Shown: piece after piece, positions 1 to 6,924 of the stretch
Position numbering within the stretch: position 1 is the first letter of the stretch
How the letters are laid out: every line of letters begins with the position of its first letter
Assembly (NCBI GenBank): GCA_034409055.1
Contig: DAOUMU010000260.1
Coordinates: forward strand, 1-15,468
DNA: 15,468 nucleotides
Source: DAOUMU01 sp034409055
GTDB lineage: Bacteria; Chloroflexota; Anaerolineae; 4572-78; J111
Direction: 5' to 3'
Program-made: the position numbers and the translations under genes
The notes under the pieces: model-generated
Told to the model about the DNA's origin: nothing
Database searches by the model: none
What the model saw: only the letters and a program-made list of their open reading frames with translations

Positions 1-4
1 CCCT

Positions 5-126
5 CATGTCATTCCGAGGAGCGCAGTACCCAAAGGGCATAAACGACGAGGAATCTCCGGTAACAAGGGCAAATCCAGCCTGAAACAGGAGATTCTTCGC
101 TCCCTGTGGTCGCTCAGAATGACATG
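5..126. repeat. Dispersed palindromic repeat, hairpin-forming
   Basis: The ends form an inverted repeat: 5-18 (CATGTCATTCCGAG) pairs with 113-126 (CTCAGAATGACATG), 13 of 14 positions. A second, inner inverted repeat pairs 48-58 with 88-98 (GAGGAATCTCC against GGAGATTCTTC), 10 of 11 positions. It lies 80 bp beyond the stop of mraY and carries no plausible ORF. Similar TGTCATTC...GAATGACA elements occur dispersed in many bacterial genomes; that comparison is from memory. It may act as an RNA hairpin at the 3' end of the dcw transcript, but no T-run follows it in the mraY direction. Nothing recognisable was seen between 127 and 205. Confidence 0.75.
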
Positions 127-205
127 GTAGGTAGTTACCTTTAATAAACGGGAGCGTCTGGTTTGAAATTGATGTTTTTAACGTAAGGTCGAGAGATAAA
201 AGACA

Positions 206-1183
206 TCAGATCAAAGCCAGAGCAATCCCTAACATTGCCGATAGAATACCAACGAGCCAAAATCGTTGCGTAACGTGGGTTTCAGACCATCCCAACAACT
301 CAAAGTGATGATGTAAAGGGCTCATTTTAAAGAGTCGCTTACCGCCAGTTAGCTTAAAAAAAGTTACTTGCAATATGACTGAGACAGCTTCAGCCATAAA
401 TACAAAGCCGACAACGGGTAACAGTAACCATTGCCCGGTCATCAGGGCAACGACGGCCAGGGTAGCTCCAACGGCCAGTGAACCGGTATCGCCCATAAAA
501 AGTTCGGCCGGGTGGGCGTTATACCAGAGAAAGGCAAACAGGGCCCCCACAACGGTAAACACAAAAGCGACCAGCCAAATTTGCCCTTGTAGAAAAGCAA
601 TCACCCCGTAAGCCGTAAAAGCCACGGCCGCAATGCTGCCGGCCAGGCCATCCAAGCCATCCGTTAAATTAACAGCATTAGATGTAATCACAATAATAAA
701 CATCGCAATCGGAATGTAGAGCCAGCCAATGTCAATCTTCTGGGCCACGCCCGGCATGGCGATACTCCGCAAATCAAGCACATAATGTAAAAAGAGCGCT
801 GTCAACAAGGAAAAGATTAGCTGCCACAACAGTTTATAACGTCCCAACAGGCCAGTGGCAATCACCCTTATCCCCATCAAATCATCGACAGCTCCCAGCG
901 CACCAAAGGCAATCATGACCCCCATGGGTACCAAAATAGAGCGACCGATGAGATTAAATCCCAGCAAATTGGCGATATTTAAGACGCTGGTAATGACCAG
1001 GACCGGGATCAGGATCATCAGGCCCCCCATAGTTGGCGTGCCTGTCTTTACCTGGTGCGTGCTCGGTCCTTCAATACGAATCCTCTTGCCAATCTTCCAT
1101 CGTCTTAACAGGCTAATTAACGGACGTCCCCAAATAACAGCCAATAAAAATGAGATCGTACCTAAGGTCAATGAGTAAGCCAT
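206..1183 (-). CDS. mraY: Phospho-N-acetylmuramoyl-pentapeptide-transferase MraY
   Basis: Integral membrane enzyme that transfers phospho-MurNAc-pentapeptide from the UDP precursor to undecaprenyl phosphate, giving lipid I. The 325 residues are mostly hydrophobic, with about ten membrane segments, slightly shorter than the E. coli enzyme. Family motifs are intact: GTPTMGG at 48-54, the Asp pair at 100-101, NLTDGLDGLA at 172-181, FMGDTGS at 229-235 and the His-rich SPLHHHFE at 288-295. It starts with ATG, 48 bp after the murF stop, in the same direction, so it is probably in the same transcript. It is the last dcw gene visible before the window edge; murD, ftsW and murG would normally follow. 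Identity is secure from the motifs. Confidence 0.97.
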   Translation of the reverse strand: MAYSLTLGTISFLLAVIWGRPLISLLRRWKIGKRIRIEGPSTHQVKTGTPTMGGLMILIPVLVITSVLNIANLLGFNLIGRSILVPMGVMIAFGALGAVDDLMGIRVIATGLLGRYKLLWQLIFSLLTALFLHYVLDLRSIAMPGVAQKIDIGWLYIPIAMFIIVITSNAVNLTDGLDGLAGSIAAVAFTAYGVIAFLQGQIWLVAFVFTVVGALFAFLWYNAHPAELFMGDTGSLAVGATLAVVALMTGQWLLLPVVGFVFMAEAVSVILQVTFFKLTGGKRLFKMSPLHHHFELLGWSETHVTQRFWLVGILSAMLGIALALI

Positions 1184-1231
1184 TGAGCGGTCAACCAGTT
1201 GGCCAGTCAGTCAGTGATAGATAATAGACCA

Positions 1232-2716
1232 TCATTTACCAGTTTGTTGATCTGCAAATTCACTATCTTGCACAGTCAAGGCTGATACAATTTCGTCCAG
1301 TTTTTGGGCATTGGAGCCTTTGACCAACACCACGTCTTCTGGACCCAAAATCTTTTCCAGACAGGCAATTGCCGCCTGATTATTTTTCAGTTCCAAGATC
1401 AAAGATGGCTCCAAACCACATGCTTGCGCCTCATCAGCAATAAATCTGGCTCGAGAACCAATAACAATCAGCAAATCAACAATATCGGCAGCACGACAGC
1501 CCACCTTGCGATGGCCCTCTTCTTCGAAGCTGCCTAATTCCAACATGTCGCCCAGCACAGCAATTTTTTTTGCTGCCGTCAGATCATCCAGCAGGTTCAG
1601 GGCAGCAATCGTTGAGGCGGGGCTGGCGTTATAAGTATCATCCAATAAAGTAGAGTTATTAGGGCCAGGGACAGCCACCAATCGCAACTGAGCTGTACCG
1701 GGCAGCGATTGTAAGCCAGCGATAATTTCTTCCCAGGCCAGCCCCTCAACCAGGCCGGCCAGGGCAGCCCGCAGAGCGGTGTGGACGCTGTGCCGTCCCA
1801 ACAAGGGCACTCGGGCGTGAATTGTTTCCCCCTGATAGTGAAAAACAAAACGGACCCCTTCTAGCCCGGCACTGGTTATGTCACCCGCCCACAAATCGGC
1901 CTCCGGCGATAAACCATAAGTGACAACACGGGCCCGCGTTTGGCTAGCCATCGGCAACACAAGCGGGTCATCATAGTTGAGAATAGCTACGCCTCCTTCT
2001 GCCCCGTCTTCAGAGGCCTCAGGCAAAGCTTGCACCAACTCAGCTTTGGCCTGGGCAATACGCTCAATCGTACCCAGGCGTTCGAGGTGGGTTGGCCCGA
2101 CATTGGTAATCACCCCGACATGCGGCCGGGCAATGTTGCACAAAAGGACAATTTCTCCAATATCATACATGCCCATTTCCAGCACAACATACTCATACGT
2201 GGGGTTTAACTCCAGTAAGGTCAGAGGTAAGCCAATTTCGTTGTTGAGATTGCCTTCATTTTTGAGCGTGTTGAAGCGGGTGGATAGCACGGTCCACAAC
2301 AACTCCTTGGTGGTACTCTTACCCACACTACCGGTAACGCCAATAATCCGTGGGTTAAATTTTTTGCGCCAAAATGCAGCCAGGTGCTGCAAACCTGCCA
2401 AACTGTCCTCAACCTGAATGCAAACCGGCAAATCACGAATAACCAATTGATCACCCAGGGTGGGCTGTTCTGCCTGCATAACCTGAGCCTGCGGGTACAC
2501 TTCCACAGGCTGATGGATAATGGCAGCGATAGCGCCTTGCTGGAAAGCATGCCCAACAAATTGGTGCCCATCCATATGGCTGCCCGGTAAAGCCACAAAA
2601 AGTGAACCCCGAGTCGCCTGCCGAGAGTCAATGACCACAGAACTAATTGCCTGTCTCGCCTCTATTCGATTCCCGGTTAAGCCTTCGATAACGTCGGCCA
2701 GGGTTAATTCGGTCAT
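1232..2716 (-). CDS. murF: UDP-N-acetylmuramoyl-tripeptide--D-alanyl-D-alanine ligase MurF
   Basis: Cytoplasmic ATP-dependent ligase that adds D-Ala-D-Ala to the UDP-MurNAc-tripeptide, making the substrate of MraY just downstream. The N-terminal substrate domain contains SSVVIDSR. The Mur-ligase P-loop GVTGSVGKST lies near residues 128-137 (counted from the upstream TTG), followed by NEGNLNNEIGLP at about 155-166, which is typical of MurF. DDTYNASPAS lies in the C-terminal part. I place the start at the ATG at 2716 (MTELTLAD); a TTG two codons upstream (2722) is in frame and equally open. Neither has a clear Shine-Dalgarno sequence. The gene follows ftsI directly, with no murE between them. 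Length, about 494 aa, is slightly above the usual 450-460. Confidence 0.95.
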   Translation of the reverse strand: MTELTLADVIEGLTGNRIEARQAISSVVIDSRQATRGSLFVALPGSHMDGHQFVGHAFQQGAIAAIIHQPVEVYPQAQVMQAEQPTLGDQLVIRDLPVCIQVEDSLAGLQHLAAFWRKKFNPRIIGVTGSVGKSTTKELLWTVLSTRFNTLKNEGNLNNEIGLPLTLLELNPTYEYVVLEMGMYDIGEIVLLCNIARPHVGVITNVGPTHLERLGTIERIAQAKAELVQALPEASEDGAEGGVAILNYDDPLVLPMASQTRARVVTYGLSPEADLWAGDITSAGLEGVRFVFHYQGETIHARVPLLGRHSVHTALRAALAGLVEGLAWEEIIAGLQSLPGTAQLRLVAVPGPNNSTLLDDTYNASPASTIAALNLLDDLTAAKKIAVLGDMLELGSFEEEGHRKVGCRAADIVDLLIVIGSRARFIADEAQACGLEPSLILELKNNQAAIACLEKILGPEDVVLVKGSNAQKLDEIVSALTVQDSEFADQQTGK

Positions 2717-2765
2717 AATCAACTAACACTGAACTGGAAAACAAAACCAAAATCGTTGTTAATAT

Positions 2766-4493
2766 TCATTGATTTTGCGCCAGCCATACCTCATCAGGTG
2801 GAATATCAAGTAAAATTACCAATTGCCTGGCAATGTCCTTAAAGGTGGGCGCAGCCGTTTGACTGCCCCAGCGAGAAGAGGTTGGCCGGTCGATAATAAT
2901 TAAAACCAACACTTGAGGGTCATTGGCAGGCAAGTAGCCAACAAAAGAGGCCAGGGTAAGGGTAGGATGGTACCCCCCCGGTACGGGAATTTCAGCCGTA
3001 CCGGTTTTGCCTGCGATACGATAGCCCGGTAGCAGGGCCTGGGAATTTGCCCGTTCCAGGGCAGACACCAACATATCGGTCAACGTAGCGGCCGTTTCTT
3101 GGGAGATCGACCGCCGGATTACAGCCGGTTTTACATTGATTTCACGTTCCCCATCTACGATTCGTTTTACCACGTGCGGCTTCATTAAAAGACCATCATT
3201 AGCAACAGCAGCCACAGCCGTAGCAATTTGGATGGGCGACACGGCGATACCTTGCCCAAAAGAGTTGGTCCCCAGGTCACTTTCATGCCAGCTAGCATCT
3301 TTGGGTGTCTTTAAAGTGCCGGGGCCTTCACTACCCAAATCTATTTCCGTCAGGCGGCCAAAGCCAAAGCGTTTCATATATGTGTAAAAACGCTCTTTAC
3401 CCAGGGCAATGGCCACCTGGGCCACGCCCACATTCAGGCTTTTGGCCAAGACATCGGTCATTGTTACCGTACCGTGGCCCTGACGATCCCAATTGTAAAT
3501 AATGCGCCCACCGACCTCAATGTAACCACCGTCATAAATAGTTGTTTCAGGAATAATTACGCCTGCATCCAGACCGGCGGCCATCGTGATAATCTTAAAA
3601 ACTGAACCGGGCTCGTACTGCTTACTTACAACCGGGTCAAAAAAGAGGTGCTCGTTACTGGCGCTGTAGTTGTTGGGATCGTAACTGGGATAACTGGCCA
3701 TACCCAAGATGGCCCCGGTTTTAGGCTCTAAAACTACCACAGACCCACCCTGAGCCCCATACCGGACAACTGCCTTGGCCAGTTCCTCCTTAATCAGATA
3801 CTGAATATTCCTATCAATCGTCAGGTAAAGGCTGGCCCCACTGGCGGGCGGCACAAAACGACTGACCCCCAAGGGGATGATTTCACCAAAAGGACTGCGT
3901 TCACCGGTTTGTAGACCCGGCTTGCCTCGCAGGATATTGTCGTAATAGCCTTCTATTCCGTAAAAGCCATTGCCATTATGATTGACAAAACCTAACAAAT
4001 GAGCAGCCATATCCCCTTCGGGATAAACACGCCTGGTACGCGGTTCCACTTGCAGCCCCACAATGTCCCACTCGAGCAACGTTTCTCCGACCGACCGAGA
4101 GAGGCCCTGTGTGATAGGGACCCAGGTCTCATTGCGGGTTAGAATTTGCAGCAGTTCATCTCGGGGCAGGTCTAGCAGGCGGGAGAGACGGTCAGCAGTG
4201 GCATACGGGTCGCTAATAATTTGAGGGCTGGCAGAAATGTCGTACTCAATAATATCGGCTGCCAGCAGATGACCAACTCGATCACGAATTTCGCCACGAC
4301 GGGGTGGAATTACCAGTTCATCTTGGTGTTCGGCTGCGGCCAAAGCAACAAAATTGTGGTGCTCGATAATCTGCCAGCGCACCAACTGGCCTATCAGGAC
4401 CAGGCCGGCGGCACACATAATGGCCATGACCGTATATATTCTGTATTGCGAGCGTCCCTGTGCTTTCATCGTAATAGGAGACAGCGAACCCAT
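2766..4493 (-). CDS. ftsI: Class B penicillin-binding protein, FtsI/PBP2-type D,D-transpeptidase
   Basis: Septal peptidoglycan transpeptidase of the division machinery. A short cytoplasmic N-terminus leads to one membrane anchor (about 19-41). A PBP dimer domain follows, with the conserved RRGEIRDR at about 65-72, then the transpeptidase domain. All three active-site motifs are present: SVFK at 297-300 (Ser297 nucleophile), SLN at 352-354 and KTGT at 496-499. The protein is 575 aa and ends shortly after the catalytic domain, with no PASTA domains, unlike SpoVD-type proteins. The annotated ATG (4493) has no visible Shine-Dalgarno; an internal ATG at 4469 (MKAQGRSQ) is an alternative that keeps the anchor. 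It lies between the ftsL-like gene and murF, the normal place for ftsI. Confidence 0.95.
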   Translation of the reverse strand: MGSLSPITMKAQGRSQYRIYTVMAIMCAAGLVLIGQLVRWQIIEHHNFVALAAAEHQDELVIPPRRGEIRDRVGHLLAADIIEYDISASPQIISDPYATADRLSRLLDLPRDELLQILTRNETWVPITQGLSRSVGETLLEWDIVGLQVEPRTRRVYPEGDMAAHLLGFVNHNGNGFYGIEGYYDNILRGKPGLQTGERSPFGEIIPLGVSRFVPPASGASLYLTIDRNIQYLIKEELAKAVVRYGAQGGSVVVLEPKTGAILGMASYPSYDPNNYSASNEHLFFDPVVSKQYEPGSVFKIITMAAGLDAGVIIPETTIYDGGYIEVGGRIIYNWDRQGHGTVTMTDVLAKSLNVGVAQVAIALGKERFYTYMKRFGFGRLTEIDLGSEGPGTLKTPKDASWHESDLGTNSFGQGIAVSPIQIATAVAAVANDGLLMKPHVVKRIVDGEREINVKPAVIRRSISQETAATLTDMLVSALERANSQALLPGYRIAGKTGTAEIPVPGGYHPTLTLASFVGYLPANDPQVLVLIIIDRPTSSRWGSQTAAPTFKDIARQLVILLDIPPDEVWLAQNQ

Positions 4494-4569
4494 AGAGCCA
4501 GTGGAGGCAAATCATAGAATAGGCGTAGGCCAAAGAGCAAATTACATAACGAAGCGTTCGTTTGTTTGC

Positions 4570-5079
4570 CTAGCCAGGCTCGTCAGGGTATTCGCCATTT
4601 GCCGGTTTCCCTTCTAACCAAGCTGTAAGATTATCTAAGGCATCGATCCACCAGGGCAACGGGTCAAATTCAGCTTCATACGTACCCATTGCCTGTCTGG
4701 CTTGCGCCAGGCCGTTGGTGAGCGTTTCTGCTGCCAAAGGCATCGGATAATTGGCTACAGCTAAATAACGTACATTGGTGGTTGGTTCAAAGCCCAGTTC
4801 ACGAGCACGCATTTCAATACGGGGCAAAGCTTCCAACTGGGCAATTTCCAGGGTCAGGGCGGCATTTTGATTTCTGATTTGGTCAAGTTCCAGCCGAAGT
4901 TCGTCGATACGATAACTGGTTGTTGTGACAGCGCTGGCCTGAGTAAGGTATAACCAACCAACCAGACTAAACGTGGCCAGAATCAACAAAAATCCCAAAG
5001 CTGCTTTGCTATCAAGTTGCCACGGAAGTTGACGAATAACATTTTCCGGTCTCAAATTAATCATTACATTACTTGACAT
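4570..5079 (-). CDS. ftsL: FtsL/DivIC-like bitopic division protein (positional assignment)
   Basis: A 169-aa bitopic protein. About 28 N-terminal cytoplasmic residues precede one membrane segment (about 29-50, rich in Leu, Ile, Phe and Val). A heptad-like stretch rich in Leu, Gln, Glu and Arg (about 58-92) should form a coiled coil, and a variable C-terminus follows. This is the architecture of FtsL and DivIC, small proteins that link the septal PBP to FtsQ-type partners. Sequence conservation in the family is poor, so the name rests mainly on topology and position between rsmH and ftsI. The ATG lies 4 bp beyond the rsmH TAA; its ribosome site (AAAAGGA) overlaps the last rsmH codons, which suggests translational coupling. 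It is longer than typical FtsL, with an extra C-terminal tail of unknown role. Confidence 0.75.
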   Translation of the reverse strand: MSSNVMINLRPENVIRQLPWQLDSKAALGFLLILATFSLVGWLYLTQASAVTTTSYRIDELRLELDQIRNQNAALTLEIAQLEALPRIEMRARELGFEPTTNVRYLAVANYPMPLAAETLTNGLAQARQAMGTYEAEFDPLPWWIDALDNLTAWLEGKPANGEYPDEPG

Positions 5080-5083
5080 AATA

Positions 5084-6028
5084 TTACATCCTTTTTAACT
5101 CAACGACCCGCAGCTTTGCGCTGCGGGCCCGTGGATTTTGATCTAACTCTGCCGAACCAGGTGTAATTGGCTTTTTGGTAATCAGACGTATCGTTGCTTT
5201 GTGTCCACATGTACAGATTGGTTGTTCTGGTGGACAGATACAATCTTGGGATTCTTGCTTGAAATATTGTTTTACGATTCTGTCTTCCAAAGAATGAAAG
5301 CTGATAACGGCCAACCGTCCCCCTGGTCTTAACAGGCTAAGGGCCTGGGGGAGGACGCGCTCCAGGGTGCCCAATTCATCATTCACGGCAATCCGGAGTG
5401 CTTGAAAAGTACGCGTGGCCGGATGAATCTTGGTTTTATCTCGCTCCTTATGTGTCTTATGTCTGCCGGTGATGGTCGCTTTGGCTACGACCTCGGCCAA
5501 TATGGTTGTGCGCCAAATGGGACGCGCTTTGACAATCGCTCTGGCAATGCGCCGACTTTGACGATCCTCACCGTACCGATAAATCAGGTCGGCCAACTCA
5601 TCTTCTGGCAAATGATTGACCAGGTCGGCGGCGGACTGAGCGGTGGTCTCATCCATTCGCATGTCCAGTGGACCATCTACTTGAAATGAAAAACCACGTT
5701 CCGGCTGGTCCACCTGCATCGACGAAACCCCTAAATCAAACAAGATGCCGTCGATCTGTGATAAATGATAACCTTGCGCTAGTTGGGCCAAATGGTCAAA
5801 ATTAGCATGGCAGAGCTGTACTCTATCCCCAAATTCAGCCAGTTGACGATGAGCTACCTCCAAGGCACTCTTATCTCGATCAATACCAAAGAGCTGCCCA
5901 TCCGGGGCCGAACCTCTCAGGATAGCGGCGGCATGGCCACCCCCTCCTACGGTGCCATCAATATAGTGTCCGCCAGGCCGTGGCTGTAGCGCCTCTATAA
6001 CTTCTTCTAAAAGAACAGGTACGTGCAT
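5084..6028 (-). CDS. rsmH: 16S rRNA (cytosine(1402)-N(4))-methyltransferase RsmH (MraW)
   Basis: SAM-dependent enzyme that methylates N4 of C1402 in the 16S rRNA P-site region. It is a standard second gene of dcw clusters. The 314 residues include the SAM-binding GTVGGGGH at 25-32, GIDRD at 48-52, DLGVSSMQ at 98-105, IHPATRTFQALRI at 201-213 and ISFHSLEDRIVK at 242-253. A four-cysteine patch (C263, C265, C272, C274) near the C-terminus could bind a metal; such Cys-rich inserts occur in RsmH of several phyla. The ATG at 6028 begins MHVPVLLEEV, the family's usual N-terminus. It is separated from mraZ by 190 bp of repeats, which is unusual because the two are often close. Confidence 0.97.
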   Translation of the reverse strand: MHVPVLLEEVIEALQPRPGGHYIDGTVGGGGHAAAILRGSAPDGQLFGIDRDKSALEVAHRQLAEFGDRVQLCHANFDHLAQLAQGYHLSQIDGILFDLGVSSMQVDQPERGFSFQVDGPLDMRMDETTAQSAADLVNHLPEDELADLIYRYGEDRQSRRIARAIVKARPIWRTTILAEVVAKATITGRHKTHKERDKTKIHPATRTFQALRIAVNDELGTLERVLPQALSLLRPGGRLAVISFHSLEDRIVKQYFKQESQDCICPPEQPICTCGHKATIRLITKKPITPGSAELDQNPRARSAKLRVVELKRM

Positions 6029-6037
6029 GTTACCGGG

Positions 6038-6064
6038 TTAGCACGTTGTACATTAGCACGTTGT
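6038..6064. repeat. Short direct repeat, 15-bp period
   Basis: TTAGCACGTTGT occurs at 6038-6049 and again at 6053-6064, immediately upstream of the rsmH start codon. The two copies are separated by ACA and followed by GTA. It may be a remnant of a dispersed repeat or a small binding site. No function can be assigned. Confidence 0.6.
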
Positions 6065-6082
6065 GTATACTAAACGCATTCT

Positions 6083-6152
6083 GAAATTTCCGTAGCTGGC
6101 ACATCCCTATGCGGCAGCGGTCGGCATAGGGATGCCGACCTACGAAATTTTC
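6083..6152. repeat. Palindromic element between mraZ and rsmH
   Basis: The arms 6083-6112 and 6124-6152 are an imperfect inverted repeat running from GAAATTTCCGTAG to CTACGAAATTTTC. Nested in it, GGTCGGCAT (6119-6127) and ATGCCGACC (6132-6140) form a perfect 9-bp stem with a 4-base loop. The 190-bp mraZ-rsmH gap consists largely of such repeats and has no ORF. In the mraZ-rsmH transcript this would fold as a strong hairpin. Confidence 0.8.
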
Positions 6153-6190
6153 GCGTGCGCTTGGTGTAGTGGCATTTTAACTTCAACGCG

Positions 6191-6216
6191 TAACGTTTAA
6201 CGCATCAACGTTTAAC
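6191..6216. repeat. AACGTTTAAC repeat pair
   Basis: AACGTTTAAC appears twice, at about 6192-6201 and at 6207-6216, directly after the mraZ stop. The base use resembles the ACGTAAA-type repeats near 14773 and 15378, so it may be a degraded member of that dispersed family. This link is only a resemblance. Confidence 0.45.
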
Positions 6217-6218
6217 TC

Positions 6219-6650
6219 TCAAATCTCCAGGTCTTGTAATTGGTTCACAAAGACTTCGGGGTCTGCCTCGACTTCCGTCAAAACCTTGGCCCATTTGCCG
6301 GGACTCCAAATCTCAACCCGATTCATAACCCCGATGATAACCGTCTCGTTTTGAATACCGGCATAGTCGCGCAAATTTTGGGGGATCAGGACGCGACCTT
6401 GCCGGTCGGGAATGGAGTCAAAGGCGCTGGAAAACATGAAGCGGGCAAAGTTTCGAGCAGCCGGGTTGGTGGTAGGCATACCGGCAATTTTCTCCGCCAG
6501 TCTTTCCCACTCTGAACGACCGTAAGCCCACAAACATCCATCGAGGCCACGCGTGATCACAACACCACTCTCCAGCTCATCGCGAAACTTGGCCGGAATT
6601 GTCAATCGCCCTTTACCATCGATGGTATGTTCAAATTCACCTAAAAACAT
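6219..6650 (-). CDS. mraZ: Transcriptional regulator MraZ
   Basis: First gene of the dcw cluster. MraZ is a DNA-binding protein made of two SpoVT/AbrB-like halves that assembles into a ring and binds repeated TGGG-type boxes at its own promoter. Here the 143-aa protein starts MFLGEFEHTIDGKGRL, with the conserved DGKGRL plus IPAKFR of the first half. The second half carries DRQGRVLIPQNLR at about 102-114, so both halves are intact. The start codon is ATG, preceded by a weak AAAGG about 11 bases upstream. The promoter and box array upstream (6720-6784) match the expected autoregulation. It is separated from rsmH by a repeat-filled gap. Confidence 0.97.
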   Translation of the reverse strand: MFLGEFEHTIDGKGRLTIPAKFRDELESGVVITRGLDGCLWAYGRSEWERLAEKIAGMPTTNPAARNFARFMFSSAFDSIPDRQGRVLIPQNLRDYAGIQNETVIIGVMNRVEIWSPGKWAKVLTEVEADPEVFVNQLQDLEI

Positions 6651-6673
6651 TCTTCAGCACGCCTTTGAATCGT

Positions 6674-6694
6674 GGTGGGGAACTTTTCCCCACC
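6674..6694. promoter_or_regulatory. Inverted TGGGG boxes in the mraZ leader
   Basis: GGTGGGGAA (6674-6682) and TTCCCCACC (6686-6694) form a perfect 9-bp inverted repeat with a 3-base centre, 24 bp upstream of the mraZ ATG. It carries two facing copies of the box that is repeated head-to-tail further upstream. It could be an extra MraZ site or an RNA hairpin just before the ribosome site. Confidence 0.6.
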
Positions 6695-6702
6695 AAAGCA
6701 TC

Positions 6703-6716
6703 AGAACAAGTGTTCT
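6703..6716. promoter_or_regulatory. LexA/SOS-box-like palindrome
   Basis: AGAACAAGTGTTCT fits GAAC-N4-GTTC, the core of the Bacillus-type LexA box, including the preferred inner bases R-N-R-Y. It lies about 30-45 bases downstream of the predicted mraZ start point, where a bound repressor could block elongation. The match is by eye; LexA control of this operon is an inference. Confidence 0.4.
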
Positions 6717-6719
6717 ATT

Positions 6720-6777
6720 CCCCACTTTCCCCCACTTTTCCCCACATTATACCACATTATAACCCACTTTTCCCCAC
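6720..6777 (-). promoter_or_regulatory. MraZ-box array
   Basis: Read on the minus strand, GTGGGG-type boxes follow each other with nearly perfect phase. The outer C of each CCCAC core on the plus strand falls at 6725, 6735, 6745, 6755 (degenerate CCAC), 6767 and 6777, so four of the five steps are 10 bp and one is 12 bp. Known MraZ operators are direct TGGG-type repeats spaced by about one helical turn. The array overlaps the spacer and -10 of the mraZ promoter, so bound MraZ would occlude RNA polymerase. Confidence 0.8.
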
Positions 6778-6784
6778 CTGTCTA
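6756..6784 (-). promoter_or_regulatory. Promoter of mraZ and the dcw operon
   Basis: On the minus strand, TAGACA (6784-6779) and TATAAT (6761-6756) are separated by exactly 17 bp. The -35 has one mismatch to the sigma-70 consensus and the -10 is perfect. A second TATAAT lies 10 bp downstream (6751-6746) but lacks a good -35. Transcription should begin near 6749, giving a leader of about 100 bases. Confidence 0.75.
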
Positions 6785-6850
6785 GTCCACTGTGTAAATT
6801 TTTAAGGTTAGATTTACTTAAAACTTTGCGGCTGAAACTGAAGTGGACTA
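6783..6850. promoter_or_regulatory. Inverted repeat joining the mraZ and rmd promoters
   Basis: TAGTCCACT (6783-6791) and AGTGGACTA (6842-6850) are perfect 9-bp inverted copies whose centres are 59 bp apart. The left copy overlaps the mraZ -35 and the right copy overlaps the rmd -10. A dimeric regulator binding both could control the divergent pair. No regulator is identified. Confidence 0.45.
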
Positions 6851-6854
6851 TAAT
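6826..6854 (+). promoter_or_regulatory. Promoter of rmd-gmd
   Basis: TATAAT at 6849-6854 is a perfect -10. Seventeen bases upstream is TTGCGG (6826-6831), a -35 with the conserved TTG only. Transcription would begin near 6861, 64 bases before the GTG start of rmd. Confidence 0.6.
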
Positions 6855-6864
6855 GCCCTGTCTT

Positions 6865-6906
6865 GAGGTGGGGTAAGCAATAAGGCATTGACAACACCTC
6901 TTTTTT
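6865..6906 (+). terminator. Possible attenuator hairpin in the rmd leader
   Basis: GAGGTG (6865-6870) can pair with CACCTC (6895-6900), directly followed by six T. It looks like a weak intrinsic terminator with a 24-base loop, placed between the rmd promoter and its ribosome site. An alternative short pairing of CACC with the later GGTG is possible. The stem is only 6 bp, so this is tentative. Confidence 0.3.
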
Positions 6907-6924
6907 GGTGGAAGGAGAAACTAA

